Shown here piece after piece: positions 7,748-17,497 of a stretch of DNA of 64,000 nucleotides; the stretch's first letter is position 1, and each line of letters starts with the position of its first letter. Below the pieces are notes generated by a model, which did no database searches, was not told the DNA's origin, and saw nothing but the letters and a program-made list of their open reading frames with translations. The translations under genes were made by a program, and so were the position numbers. The DNA comes from CAYVQU01 sp964453155 (GTDB lineage Bacteria; Chloroflexota; Anaerolineae; Anaerolineales; UBA11858), in contig CAYVQU010000006.1 in NCBI GenBank assembly GCA_964453155.1, positions 6,369 through 70,368 of the forward strand, read 5' to 3'.

Positions 7748-8019
7748 CAATAGAATTAACCCCTAAGCATGACACCATCATATTAATTTAAGCGGCGCGT
7801 AGGGTAATCGTCAGATAGAAACCCAAAAACAGGATAAAGAGGATAACGAGGATATGATTTTCGATTATGGGCCTCATTTTGGTTATCAGTTACAATCCTA
7901 TTGTTGTTTGGATCATAATACCAATTTTGCGAAAATCGTGTCCACAATCCCATTTCACTGCGAAATTGCATGATTAATCCAGAATTGGTATTTGTTTTTT
8001 GGAGCGCAGGACATTACAT

Positions 8020-10389
8020 ATGAATACATCCTGGAAGCAAGTGAGTGTTACCCTGAGTCGCGGATTAGGGCTATTTGATGTCACCATGATCGGGGTTGGG
8101 GCAATGATTGGCGCGGGGATTTTCGGTCTTACCGGGATCGCGGCAGGTAAGGCGGGGCCAGTTGGGTTACTCATCGCTTTCTTTTTAAACGGGGTTGTAA
8201 CCCTGATGACGGGGTTATCCTATGCTGAGTTAGGGGCAGCCATCCCGGCGGCGGGCGGCGGTTATAGCTTCGTTCGAGAGGGGATGTCGCGATTTTGGGG
8301 TTTCACAGCGGGTTGGATTTCCTGGTTTAGCAATTCCGTGGCATGCAGCTTATATGCCGTCATTTTTGGGGCGTTTTTCATCGAATTATTAGGAGCATTT
8401 GGATTTCATTTTTCAACCCAAGCTGGATTCCTTAATTTGTCAGCCCTCCAATGGGCAGAAAAAATCGTCACGGTCCTGGTCGTCCTCATTTTTATTGCCA
8501 TCAATACGCGCGGCGCGTCAGAAACCGGTGCGGTAGGCAATCTGATCACTTCCTTCAAAATTATTGTACTGATGTTCCTGGTCATTGCCGGGTTGATCGT
8601 CATGTTTGGATCGAATTCAAGTTGGGTCGCTAACTTTTCTAATCCAGCCCCAATTGACGGCAGCTATTCCGGCGGGGGCCTGCCAAAGGGCATAATGGGT
8701 ATCTTCCTGGCGATGGGGCTGACCTTTGTGGCCTTTGAGGGGTATGAGATCATCGCTCAGAGTGGTGAAGAATTGATAAACCCCCAGCGAAATTTACCGC
8801 GGGCCATTTTCTACTCGATCGGCATTACAGTTGTCATTTATCTATTGGTCGCATTTGTCGCCATGGGCGCGCTCGTCCAAGATTCAGGTTTGCCAAATTG
8901 GTTGTATTTGGGAGCTGAGGGTGAGAAAGCAATGATTCGCACAGCCGATTCCATCATACCATTTGGAGTTGGGGCCATATTAATGATTTTGGGCGGCCTG
9001 GCTTCCACAACATCAGCCCTTAACGCCACAATTTACTCCAGCTCACGGGTATCCTTCGCAATGGGGCGCGGCAACGATTTACCAGCAATCTTCGGCCGAA
9101 TCCATCCTCGCAACCGGACCCCGCATATCGCGATTTACACGAGTGGGGCCCTGATCATCTTTTTTGCTGCTGTGCTCCCCATCCAGGATGTTGCCAGCGG
9201 GGCCTCGCTAACTTTTTTACTCCTATTTTTATTGGTCAATATTTCGCTATTGCAATTGCGCAAAAATAAACCCGATCTACCGCGCGCCTTTCGGGTTCCT
9301 TTGGTCCCCTGGCTGCCAATTTTTGCCATCAGCATTCAGGCTCTCCTGGCATTAGCGCTATTAAATGTCAGTTGGATTGCCTGGGCCGCAGTAATTTTTT
9401 GGTTTTTGATTGGCGTAATTATTTATCAATCCATACGGCGGCGGGCGGAGGCGAAACTCGAAGCCGATACCATATTATTAGAAGAAACCATCGCCCAACG
9501 CTCGTTTTCACTGCTCCTACCAGTCGCCATGCCCGCCCAAGCCCGTCAACTGGCTCGAATTGCAGCGGCGATCGCCTACCACAACGAGGGCGAAATCTTT
9601 GCGCTCCATGCCGTCCGGGTTCCCCCTCAACTCGGGTTGAGCGATGGCCGCAATTTTCTAAAACGCGGCCGCCCTTTGCTCGAAGAAGTGATTGAAATCG
9701 GTCAGGAACACAACGTACCGGTGCGCACCCAATTGCGTCTGGGGCGCGATATTAGCCGCAGCATCATGGCCGCTGCCCAAGAGCGGCATGCCAATCTAAT
9801 ATTATTGGGCTGGCCCGGAACGAGCGAATCTCCCGGTTCAGTGTACGGTGGAATTATTGATCTGATTTCTACCAGTCCCCCTGCAGATTTGGCGGTGGTG
9901 CGGTTTGTACGGTTCGGCGCGCCGCAGCGCATCCTGGTTCCTGTGGTCCGAAATCGAAATTCAAAATTAGCTTTAGCGATCGCCCAATCGCAGGCTGGAT
10001 ATGCCTTCGATACGACCGGCCAACAGGTTGAAATTGTCGCGCTGCATCTGATCCCCCCTGAGATGAATGACAAAACCGCCGCACTTCGACGTCAAAAACT
10101 ACTTTCCGAGTTGTCCATCGATCCCGATCACATCTCGTTACAAATCACACCTTCCCACGATGTTCTGACGGACATTCTCAAATATTCAGAAGATTTCGAT
10201 GAAATTGTAATTGGGGCGCCCGAAGAGCGACTGCTAGAACAAAAAATGTTCGGTTCTATCCCCCAAAATGTGGCCGAGGAAGCACTCATCAACGTGATCA
10301 TGGTCAAACGTCATGATCCCATCAAGCACAAATTGATCGGCGAATGGATCGGAAAAGTACCCGCTAAGAAAAGTTACGGTCAGGATTAA
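8020..10389 (+). CDS. APC-family amino-acid/cation permease with C-terminal Usp domains
   Basis: A 789-residue fusion. Residues about 15-485 are a 12-helix APC permease, with the family signature GAMIGAGIFGLTG near the first helix and FEGYEIIAQSGEE in a later helix. The C-terminal 290 residues are cytoplasmic and resemble two universal stress protein domains (about 500-640 and 645-775), which in transporters may sense nucleotides. I chose ATG 8020, with AGGA 8 bases upstream, over a TTG at 7999. The substrate is unknown. A second permease of this layout lies convergent to it. Confidence 0.85.
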   Translation: MNTSWKQVSVTLSRGLGLFDVTMIGVGAMIGAGIFGLTGIAAGKAGPVGLLIAFFLNGVVTLMTGLSYAELGAAIPAAGGGYSFVREGMSRFWGFTAGWISWFSNSVACSLYAVIFGAFFIELLGAFGFHFSTQAGFLNLSALQWAEKIVTVLVVLIFIAINTRGASETGAVGNLITSFKIIVLMFLVIAGLIVMFGSNSSWVANFSNPAPIDGSYSGGGLPKGIMGIFLAMGLTFVAFEGYEIIAQSGEELINPQRNLPRAIFYSIGITVVIYLLVAFVAMGALVQDSGLPNWLYLGAEGEKAMIRTADSIIPFGVGAILMILGGLASTTSALNATIYSSSRVSFAMGRGNDLPAIFGRIHPRNRTPHIAIYTSGALIIFFAAVLPIQDVASGASLTFLLLFLLVNISLLQLRKNKPDLPRAFRVPLVPWLPIFAISIQALLALALLNVSWIAWAAVIFWFLIGVIIYQSIRRRAEAKLEADTILLEETIAQRSFSLLLPVAMPAQARQLARIAAAIAYHNEGEIFALHAVRVPPQLGLSDGRNFLKRGRPLLEEVIEIGQEHNVPVRTQLRLGRDISRSIMAAAQERHANLILLGWPGTSESPGSVYGGIIDLISTSPPADLAVVRFVRFGAPQRILVPVVRNRNSKLALAIAQSQAGYAFDTTGQQVEIVALHLIPPEMNDKTAALRRQKLLSELSIDPDHISLQITPSHDVLTDILKYSEDFDEIVIGAPEERLLEQKMFGSIPQNVAEEALINVIMVKRHDPIKHKLIGEWIGKVPAKKSYGQD

Positions 10390-10394
10390 AAACA

Positions 10395-10478
10395 AACGCG
10401 GATAACGCTAAGTTACTGCGGATTCGCACGAATGATTGATCATCCGCGCAAATCCGCTTGAGGGGCATCATCCGCGTT
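10395..10478. repeat. nested inverted repeat between convergent permease genes
   Basis: AACGCGGAT (10395-10403) pairs with ATCCGCGTT (10470-10478), and GCGGATT with AAATCCGC inside it. The GCGGAT motif recurs in both orientations, giving a cruciform-prone element that probably serves as a shared 3' end for both convergent genes. Confidence 0.6.
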
Positions 10479-10486
10479 CGATTGAA

Positions 10487-12871
10487 TTAAGTTGGCTCCT
10501 CGGGCACCGGGACAAGTAATACTGGCCGGTCGGTTTTTTCGACGACCCGGTGGGCTTCGCTACCCATCATGAAGAGATCCATCCCACCCCGACCGCGAGA
10601 CGTAATCATGATGAGATCGGCATCTTCCTCCTCACCTACTTCGACAATGCGGGTGGCCGGGCGATTACCTGACACCAACGTGCGGACATTAATACCTTCT
10701 TCCCGCAGTGAACGGGCCACCGCTTCGAGGAATTTCCCCATATTGACTTCAGCTTTGTACCGCAGTTTCTCAACCACATCAGCCGCGGCCCGATAATCTG
10801 TCACTTCGGGAACTTCAGGGACACTTAGCAAAACGAGCTCACTCCCAAAGGTTTTGGCCAACGCGCGAGCATAAGGCAAAACATACTCGGATTTGATCGA
10901 ACCATCTAAGGCGACCAAGATGCGATCAAATGTGGGTGTTTTACCATTTACGGCTTTGACTAATAAAATCGGAATATCCAATTTTTCTGCGAGTTTACGG
11001 GAGACCCCGCCAGTCAACCAATGTTGGGAGCCAGAGCGGCCGCGGGTCGTCGTAATGACCATATCGATCTCGGACTCATCCACCAATTTTCTCGTTGCCT
11101 CGGCAATGGAACCGGGTTGGACGAGGTAATCTAGTTTCAGATCATCAGCTTGTAGTTCTCGTTCAACATCCTTAAGATACAATTCACGCGCATTTTTCGT
11201 ATCTTCATATTGTTCTTCCAGGGTCGGCGTATCGATTTTGACGGACGAGAACAATGTCAAATGGGCCTTGGTTGTTTTGGCAACCGTTTTTGTAATAGGC
11301 AAAGCTTGAGCAGCAAAATAAGAACCATCCAACAGCACTGCCAGCTGGTTGATTTCTTTACGTTCTCCCCGCCAACGACTGCGTTCAATGGGTTCAGCCT
11401 GCCAGGTGACTTCCACCGGTCGCGCCCCCATTTCTGCAGTAGCAAGCGCGGCCGGTTCAGCCTGCCCAAATCCAAACCCGGCCAATTGAGCCGCATCGAG
11501 CTGCCCCAGGTAATCGTCCTCGGGAGTTGGATCGCCCAATTTCTGGCGGGAATAGGTAAACATCCAGTAAAGGATGGGTATGAGGACTAAGTAAGTCCAG
11601 GCTCCCTCAAAGAAGCGCTCTTCAAAGATGATGGCCGTCGCGCCCGTTGTCAGAATCGCAGCGAAGATTGTTCCAAATATCAGGGCTAATTTTCCAATCG
11701 AAAATGCTTCCCGAACTTCACGGATCAAACGTTTGGTTACGGCCCAGCCTGTCATGCTCAACAAAATGAAGACTCCCGCGGCATAAATTGCCAGGTAGGT
11801 TTCTTCATGGGTTCCAAAAAGCAAGAAACAAACCGCCACAATCGCAACCTCTAACCAGACCGGCATATCCGCGACGCCAAACTTATTCCGCTGACTGAAG
11901 ATCGGTGGAACATATCGGCGGCGTCCCAAACCTAAGGCCAGGTTTTGGAGACCTTGCGCACTGGCTGCCGAAGCGGACATGAGAACCGCGATCCCTACCA
12001 GGGTACCCAGCATCGGTAAAGGAGCTGGGAGGAGTTGATCCATCGTTTGGGTAAACACCGAAACATGAGGATCATTTACATCGGCCAACTGGAAAATCGC
12101 CGGCCCTACAATGATCATGGTAACCCCGGTAGTTCCCATGATAATCAATAAACTATTGAAAGCTTTCTTACTTTTTTGGATGGCGTCGCCATCGTACGCA
12201 GCAACCAAATTTGCGAAGACCTCGATCCCCGTCATAACAGCCAGAATGCGAACATAACCACCAATGGTGAACTCCAAATGTTCTAAGTTGAAGGCTTGTA
12301 AGTTAAAATCCGGCAAATGAAAGCCAAATTTGACAATGGTGGCAATGACCATCGCCCACAGGAGTAACAAAACCCCCGCGGTTGCCGGACCAAAGGCTCG
12401 GGCTGCCATTTTGGGGCCGCGATTCACTAACCATCCAGTCAAGACACTTAAGACAATTGCGACGATCGTCCGGTATTGAATCCACAGAATTTTGTTGTTA
12501 AGCACTGGAAGTCGGTCGGCAATAAATGTCACCATCGCGGCCATGCTGACCAAGAATGTCAGCGTATACTCGATAAACGTTATCGCCGCATTGACTTTGA
12601 CCGCCCAAGCGCCAAACTCTTCTTCACTGAGACCACTACCACCACTGCCATCGGTCACCCAGCGCATGACCAGGCGGTACATGGCAGAAACAACAGCAAT
12701 CGTGATGATCACCATCCAGATGGAGGCCCCAAAAGTGACTTGGGCTACACCAGCAACAATGATCAATTTCAAAAACGGACCAAAAACATACAAAGGCGAG
12801 GTTGCGGGATCACCGCCGCCCGCAAGCGCGCCTTCAAAAGAATTCGATAATTTGTGGGATACGTGCGCCAC
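10487..12871 (-). CDS. APC-superfamily permease with tandem universal-stress-protein domains
   Basis: About 794 residues. The N-terminal 440 residues form a multi-helix APC-type permease. Two Usp domains follow: INQLAVLLDGSYFAAQALPI onwards (about 510-650) and FDRILVALDGSIKSEYVLPY onwards (about 655-790). The second keeps the ATP-binding loop SRGRGGMDLFMMGSEA. I set the start at a GTG (12871), 5 bases after AAAGGAAAAA; a longer TTG start is possible. Usp-tailed permeases are common in this lineage. The substrate is unknown. The gene is convergent with the other Usp-tailed permease. Confidence 0.82.
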   Translation of the reverse strand: MAHVSHKLSNSFEGALAGGGDPATSPLYVFGPFLKLIIVAGVAQVTFGASIWMVIITIAVVSAMYRLVMRWVTDGSGGSGLSEEEFGAWAVKVNAAITFIEYTLTFLVSMAAMVTFIADRLPVLNNKILWIQYRTIVAIVLSVLTGWLVNRGPKMAARAFGPATAGVLLLLWAMVIATIVKFGFHLPDFNLQAFNLEHLEFTIGGYVRILAVMTGIEVFANLVAAYDGDAIQKSKKAFNSLLIIMGTTGVTMIIVGPAIFQLADVNDPHVSVFTQTMDQLLPAPLPMLGTLVGIAVLMSASAASAQGLQNLALGLGRRRYVPPIFSQRNKFGVADMPVWLEVAIVAVCFLLFGTHEETYLAIYAAGVFILLSMTGWAVTKRLIREVREAFSIGKLALIFGTIFAAILTTGATAIIFEERFFEGAWTYLVLIPILYWMFTYSRQKLGDPTPEDDYLGQLDAAQLAGFGFGQAEPAALATAEMGARPVEVTWQAEPIERSRWRGERKEINQLAVLLDGSYFAAQALPITKTVAKTTKAHLTLFSSVKIDTPTLEEQYEDTKNARELYLKDVERELQADDLKLDYLVQPGSIAEATRKLVDESEIDMVITTTRGRSGSQHWLTGGVSRKLAEKLDIPILLVKAVNGKTPTFDRILVALDGSIKSEYVLPYARALAKTFGSELVLLSVPEVPEVTDYRAAADVVEKLRYKAEVNMGKFLEAVARSLREEGINVRTLVSGNRPATRIVEVGEEEDADLIMITSRGRGGMDLFMMGSEAHRVVEKTDRPVLLVPVPEEPT

Positions 12872-13501
12872 GATGTTTTTCCTTTCAATCAATAGGCGAA
12901 AAATGACGCCGAGGGGTCCCGGCGTATTATCCTAATTATGCCTGTTAAAACCTAAATGGGCAAGTGGGTTGGGCGGATTGGTGTCACTTCAAAACGTAAT
13001 CACCTTTTCCGCCCAGCCTTGGCAATTTCCGGTTCAACGCGATTTTCATATCCAGGATATTTCCGAAAATTGCACTAGATTTTTACGAAAAGAATACCAT
13101 GATTGCTGCCAGTGTAAATGACACCTTCACAACAGAAAAATATAGATTCATACAATTCTGCAATGTAGATATTAATGTCGAGTTACACTTCTTCTGTTAT
13201 AATCTCGGCCGGCCGATGGTTGGTGAAATTTTTCACGAAAAACCAACTTCTCAAGGGTCAGATTTCTATTTCGTGGAGCAACTCACCATAACTTACCGCC
13301 GCTAAATTCACCCAATCCCCTCGCACCCATTTGGATTTCTGTTATTCAACACTGAATATCAGCGCGTATTCAGGCGGTAATCCATCCGGGAAAAAACAAT
13401 GTCAATTATCACTACAGTGAAACTGAGATTGCTACGATTTCTTCCTAATCAATTTCGGGTTTTCTAACTTACTGTGGTCTTTATTTTTGAAGGAGAATGC
13501 A
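12872..13501. other. 630-bp non-coding region between divergent transporter genes
   Basis: Apart from one copy of the dispersed double-hairpin repeat (12967-13073), no gene is convincing. A 68-codon open frame at 13099-13305 has no ribosome-binding site and no recognisable sequence. The region probably holds the promoters of both flanking transporters. Confidence 0.5.
12967..13073 (+). repeat. double-hairpin dispersed repeat, copy 3
   Basis: GGTTGGGCGGA (12967-12977) pairs with TCCGCCCAGCC (13008-13018) with one mismatch. GCAATTTCCGG (13022-13032) pairs with CCGAAAATTGC (13063-13073) with one mismatch. Between the second pair of arms is GTTCAAC, matching the TTTGAAC of the other copies. Confidence 0.7.
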
Positions 13502-13792
13502 ATGCTTCATAAACCAGCCGAATCCAGCGGCATCGATCATGCCGAGGGATACAAAACTAAACTTGGTTTGCGGATGTTCGCCATTTACGGCCTCGTCTAC
13601 GCCGGATTTGTACTCATCAATATCATCAAACCGGTCCTGATGGAGACCATCGTCGTGTTCGGGCTGAATCTCGCTGTGGTTTACGGGTTCGGGTTGATCA
13701 TCCTGGCCCTGATCATGGCGGTAGTTTACAACCAAATGTGTGTACGGCAAGAAAAATTGCTCAACACTGATGAAAATGGAGGGCAGGCCTAA
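13502..13792 (+). CDS. DUF485 membrane protein (YjcH-like)
   Basis: A 96-residue protein with two membrane helices (LRMFAIYGLVYAGFVLINI and VVFGLNLAVVYGFGLIILAL) and the conserved VYNQMC segment of DUF485. It lies 2 bases upstream of the symporter, as in the yjcH-actP pair of many bacteria, and probably works as its small partner subunit. The start at 13502 is set by AAGGAGAATGCA. A TTG at 13487 would include the ribosome-binding site. Confidence 0.85.
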   Translation: MLHKPAESSGIDHAEGYKTKLGLRMFAIYGLVYAGFVLINIIKPVLMETIVVFGLNLAVVYGFGLIILALIMAVVYNQMCVRQEKLLNTDENGGQA

Positions 13793-13794
13793 TC

Positions 13795-15726
13795 ATGGAA
13801 GTTTTACCGGTTGTTCTCTTCTTATTCTTTGTCGGTCTGGTTCTCGGACTGTCGTTTTATTTTGCCCGCAAAGCCAAATCGGCTGAGGGCTATTTTGCTG
13901 CCGGCGGCACCATCCACTGGGCCGTCAACGGGATCGCTTTCGCCGGAGATTATCTCTCTGCGGCCTCTTTCCTAGGAATTTGTGGAATGATCGCCACTTT
14001 GGGTTACGATGGTTTCCTGTACTCCATCGGTTACCTGGCTGGGTGGATCGTGGCCCTGTTTGTGGTTTCCGAACCAATGAAGCGTCTCGGCAAATATACC
14101 TTCGCCGATGCTTTGGATGCCAAGTTCAATTCCCGGAGTTTGCGGTTGGCCGCGGCCATCAGCACGCTCATCGTCTCTTTGTTTTACCTGATCCCCCAGA
14201 TGGTCGGCGCGGGCGTTTTGGTCACCCCGCTCCTGGGGCTGCCCCACGCCGCAGGCGTCATCATGGTGGGTGCGATCGTGATTGCCATCGTTGCCACCGC
14301 CGGGATGACATCGACCACCTACGTCCAATTCTTGAAGGGTGGTCTGCTGATCATCTTCTCGTCTATTTTGGTAGCCGCTGTCTGTATTCGTGGGATCAAA
14401 ACAGCTCCCGATCAGGGTGGCAATGTTCCCTTCCATGAATTCGCAACCCTGCCCGCCATCGAAACTGATGGTCAGATCGCGGTCGAATCGAGTGACTACG
14501 AAGTCGTCAGCCAACAAATTTATAAAGGGACAACTTTCGTCGCTCTGACGGAAGGCGAATCTACTAGTTGGTGGAAAGTCGAAACTGCGGCCGATGATAC
14601 AGTGATGCTCCGAGAATCCCAAAACGTCACTACCCGCACCGATGGCTCCAAATGGATCAACGGGGCCCCCGCCTCAGATGAAAATCAACTCATCCCGGTG
14701 GGCAATATGAGCCAGATCGATGGCAAAACTGGCCCCGAAGCCGATACCGGCAGTGTGGGCATCTTTGGCTTACTCGCCAGTATCAACTCACCTGACAGCA
14801 CCATCGAAATGTGGAAAAAAGCCAGTTTTGAAGAAAATGGCGAAAGTGTGACGGTTTATTATCCCCAATCGATCACTGGAAACCTGTTCATGCGGCCAGG
14901 TTTGAAGTTTAAGGTTGAAGGTTCCCTGGTTGAACGGGTTGATTTTGTTTCATTGATGCTGGCCCTCTTCTTCGGGACTGCGGCCCTACCCCACGTCCTG
15001 ATCCGCTATTACACCGTCCCCAGCCCGGCTGCCGCCCGCAAATCGACCATCGTCGCGATTGCGGCCATTGGGTTCTTTTACATTCTGACCCTCTACATGG
15101 GCCTAGGTGCTATGATCAATGGGGTTCTAAACCCAGCCGAGAGTAACATGTCGGCCCCACTGCTGGCTCGATCCTTTGGCGTTTTCCTGTTTGCCGTAAT
15201 TTCCGCGATTGCCTTTGCCACCGTTTTGGGAACCGTCAGTGGCTTGATCGTTGCGGCCTCCGGCGCCGTCGCCCACGATTTCATGGATATGTTCATGAAA
15301 ATCAAAATGAGTGACAAGCAGAAAGTGCTGGCGGGGAAAATCTCCGCCGTTGTCGTTGGGGTAATCGCCATCATTTTGGGGATCGTCTTCGAAGGGATGA
15401 ACGTATCCTTCCTGGTCGGCTGGGCCTTCGCGGTGGCCGCCTCGGCCAACCTCCCCTCGATCATCATGGTGCTGTTCTGGAAGAAAACCACCTCCCAAGG
15501 TGTAGTCGCTTCTGTCTTTGTCGGGATCGTCGCCGCGTTGGGCATCATCCTGATATCCCCCGATATGTACGTCCGCTACGGCTTGGATGCAGCCAGTGCT
15601 CCACTGCGATTTGGCCAACCCGGGCTTATTTCAATTCCGCTGAGCTTCATCGCGTTGATTGTGGTTTCGTTGGTAACTCAAAAGCAGGTTTCCCCCGAAG
15701 TTGTCGCAGCCGGTATCGCAGATTAA
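13795..15726 (+). CDS. actP: sodium:solute symporter, ActP-like (acetate/short-chain acids)
   Basis: SSS-family permease of 643 residues. ARKAKSAEGYFAAGG followed by AGDYLSAASFLG (about res 45-60) is typical of the ActP branch. An insertion of about 170 residues (roughly 205-380) between membrane helices carries hydrophilic, SH3-like segments (GTTFVALTEGESTSWWKVE). This makes it about 95 residues longer than E. coli ActP. The insertion is probably extracytoplasmic. The DUF485 neighbour supports the acetate-type call, but glyoxylate, pyruvate or propionate are also possible substrates. Confidence 0.82.
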   Translation: MEVLPVVLFLFFVGLVLGLSFYFARKAKSAEGYFAAGGTIHWAVNGIAFAGDYLSAASFLGICGMIATLGYDGFLYSIGYLAGWIVALFVVSEPMKRLGKYTFADALDAKFNSRSLRLAAAISTLIVSLFYLIPQMVGAGVLVTPLLGLPHAAGVIMVGAIVIAIVATAGMTSTTYVQFLKGGLLIIFSSILVAAVCIRGIKTAPDQGGNVPFHEFATLPAIETDGQIAVESSDYEVVSQQIYKGTTFVALTEGESTSWWKVETAADDTVMLRESQNVTTRTDGSKWINGAPASDENQLIPVGNMSQIDGKTGPEADTGSVGIFGLLASINSPDSTIEMWKKASFEENGESVTVYYPQSITGNLFMRPGLKFKVEGSLVERVDFVSLMLALFFGTAALPHVLIRYYTVPSPAAARKSTIVAIAAIGFFYILTLYMGLGAMINGVLNPAESNMSAPLLARSFGVFLFAVISAIAFATVLGTVSGLIVAASGAVAHDFMDMFMKIKMSDKQKVLAGKISAVVVGVIAIILGIVFEGMNVSFLVGWAFAVAASANLPSIIMVLFWKKTTSQGVVASVFVGIVAALGIILISPDMYVRYGLDAASAPLRFGQPGLISIPLSFIALIVVSLVTQKQVSPEVVAAGIAD

Positions 15727-15748
15727 CTTTTTTCGCAGAACAAAAACC

Positions 15749-15781
15749 AGGAACCCGGTTGCTTGAAGCAACCGGGTTCCT
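15749..15781. terminator. bidirectional stem-loop terminator
   Basis: AGGAACCCGGTTGCTT and AAGCAACCGGGTTCCT are perfect inverted repeats around a single G, with an A-run before and TTTG after. It lies between the convergent symporter and transaldolase genes. The stem closely resembles the one at 17498-17528. Confidence 0.85.
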
Positions 15782-15823
15782 TTGTTAATCGCTTGTGAAA
15801 ATTAATGCTATTCGTGGTTGAGA

Positions 15824-16945
15824 TTATTTCAGAGCTGCGACTCTTCTTTTCTCCACCGCAGCTAACAAATCAGTGAACGCCTCAACAAATGCCGCTACAC
15901 CCTTATTTTCCAATTCCTGAGTAACTTCCGCCATTGAAATGCCTAAATCGGCGACATCGCTCATGGCAGCTTTGGCAGCTTCCAGATCAGATTCCAGGGT
16001 TAATTCCGCGACACCCACTTCAGCGAACAATTCCAAGGTCTTCGGCGGTACTGTGTTGATGGTGTTCGGACCGATAAGTTGATCCACATACATCGTTTGA
16101 GGGAATTCAGGGTTTTTTGTGCTGGTGGAAGCCCATAGGGCCCTTTGTACGCGGGCTCCATCTTCTTCCACTCGCTTCCAGCAAGTATCGTTGAAGAAAT
16201 TTTTATGCATTTCAAAAGCCAGTTTGGCATTGGCAATCGCAATTTTGCCAAACAACTCACGGGCATAGACCAATAGAATTTGGCCGTCATCAACTCCGGC
16301 TTGCAAGAGATCATCTACCTGGGCATCAATTCGGGAGACAAAGAAACTCGCTACTGAAGCTACCTGACCCAATGGCAACCCCGCAGCCTGGCGCTGCTCT
16401 AACCCTGATTCATAAGCATCCATCACGGCAATATAGCGGTCGATCGAGAAAATTAAGGTTACATTGACATTGATCCCTGCCGCGATCGCTTGTCGAATGG
16501 CCGGTAACCCTTCCACCGTAGCTGGGATTTTGATCATCAAATTGGCGCGATCCACCAAATTCCACAAGCGTTGGGCCTCGACCAAAGTACCGTCGGTATC
16601 GTGGGCCAAATAGGGGCTGACCTCCAAGCTGACATACCCATCTCCGCCATCGGTCTCATCATACAGCGGTCGGAATAAATCGCAAGCAGCCTGAATATCG
16701 GCAATTGCCAGGGCTTCGTAAATTTCTTCTTTCGACTTTCCAGCTTTCGCCAGCGGGATCAATTCGGCATCATAATCGGTCGATTTCGAAATGGCATTAT
16801 TAAAAATACTGGGATTCGAGGTCACGCCGCGAATTTCTCCCCGTTCGATCATCCCGGCTAATTCACCATTTTCCAACAACCGTCGTTCAATATTGTCATA
16901 CCAGATCGACTGACCAAAGCTGTGTAATTTTTCGATTGGGTTCAC
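15824..16945 (-). CDS. tal: transaldolase
   Basis: Transaldolase moves dihydroxyacetone units between sugar phosphates in the non-oxidative pentose phosphate pathway. The 373-residue length is that of the long TalB-like/Tal-PGI class. The Schiff-base lysine lies in NLMIKIPATVEGLPAI (near 140), and GVTSNPSIFNNAI (about 40-52) and NVTLIFS (near 163) are conserved. GGAGG lies 6 bases upstream of the ATG. It follows tkt and rpiB on the same strand, forming a pentose-phosphate gene set. Confidence 0.93.
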   Translation of the reverse strand: MNPIEKLHSFGQSIWYDNIERRLLENGELAGMIERGEIRGVTSNPSIFNNAISKSTDYDAELIPLAKAGKSKEEIYEALAIADIQAACDLFRPLYDETDGGDGYVSLEVSPYLAHDTDGTLVEAQRLWNLVDRANLMIKIPATVEGLPAIRQAIAAGINVNVTLIFSIDRYIAVMDAYESGLEQRQAAGLPLGQVASVASFFVSRIDAQVDDLLQAGVDDGQILLVYARELFGKIAIANAKLAFEMHKNFFNDTCWKRVEEDGARVQRALWASTSTKNPEFPQTMYVDQLIGPNTINTVPPKTLELFAEVGVAELTLESDLEAAKAAMSDVADLGISMAEVTQELENKGVAAFVEAFTDLLAAVEKRRVAALK

Positions 16946-16965
16946 TATTCCTCCATAACTATGCT

Positions 16966-17039
16966 AGGGAGCAGTGGAGCTTAGGTGCATGGGAGAGAAA
17001 TCCCCTGCTCCTTATGCTTCGAAGCTCCCCTGCTCTAAA
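16966..17039. repeat. GGGAGCAG-type minirepeat hairpin at the rpiB-tal junction
   Basis: GGGAGCAGTGGAGCTT occurs once, and TCCCCTGCTC occurs twice in the opposite sense, the last inside the rpiB 3' coding end. The segment can fold into a long imperfect hairpin. Similar G-rich minirepeats occur inside the gene near 40870. Confidence 0.55.
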
Positions 17040-17479
17040 TTTCGCACCTTACCTACTCGGCGCGCGTGGCGTTCCTCACCAGGATCATTGCCGACGAAGC
17101 GGGCGCCCAAAAACGCGGGGACCAATTCTTTGACAACTTCGGGACCGACAATCCTGCCACCCAGACAGAGTACGTTCATATCATCATGTTCCACGCCTTG
17201 ATGAGCGGAGTAAGTGTCGTGGCAAATGGCCGCGTAGATTCCAGTCATCTTATTTGCCGCGATACAAGCCCCCACCCCTGACCCACAGACTAACACCCCT
17301 CGATCTGCTGCGCCATTTTGAATTTTGCGACCAAGTTTCTCCACAAAATCAACATAATCGACTGATTCGGTGCTTTCGGTGCCCAGATCAATAGCTTCAT
17401 GTCCAGCAGCTTCTACTGCCGCGATAACGGTGGCTTTAATGGGATATCCAGCGTGATCAGATGCAATGGCTACACGCAT
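17012..17479 (-). CDS. rpiB: ribose-5-phosphate isomerase B
   Basis: RpiB interconverts ribose-5-phosphate and ribulose-5-phosphate. MRVAIASDHAGYPIKATV is the family N-terminus, and VLVCGSGVGACIAANK carries the catalytic cysteine and phosphate-binding loop. I use the ATG at 17479 because GGAGAAAAAT precedes it; the ATG at 17491 overlaps that ribosome-binding site. Length is 155 residues, with a C-terminal tail (NLEQGSFEA) encoded by a GAGCAGGGGAGC minirepeat. LacAB-type specificity cannot be fully excluded. Confidence 0.92.
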   Translation of the reverse strand: MRVAIASDHAGYPIKATVIAAVEAAGHEAIDLGTESTESVDYVDFVEKLGRKIQNGAADRGVLVCGSGVGACIAANKMTGIYAAICHDTYSAHQGVEHDDMNVLCLGGRIVGPEVVKELVPAFLGARFVGNDPGEERHARRVGKVRNLEQGSFEA

Positions 17480-17497
17480 ATTTTTCTCCATAAAAAA

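Noticed and set aside
13099..13305. 68-codon open frame between the two transporter regions
   Set aside because: No ribosome-binding site, no recognisable protein and AT-rich composition; better explained as non-coding DNA next to a repeat.
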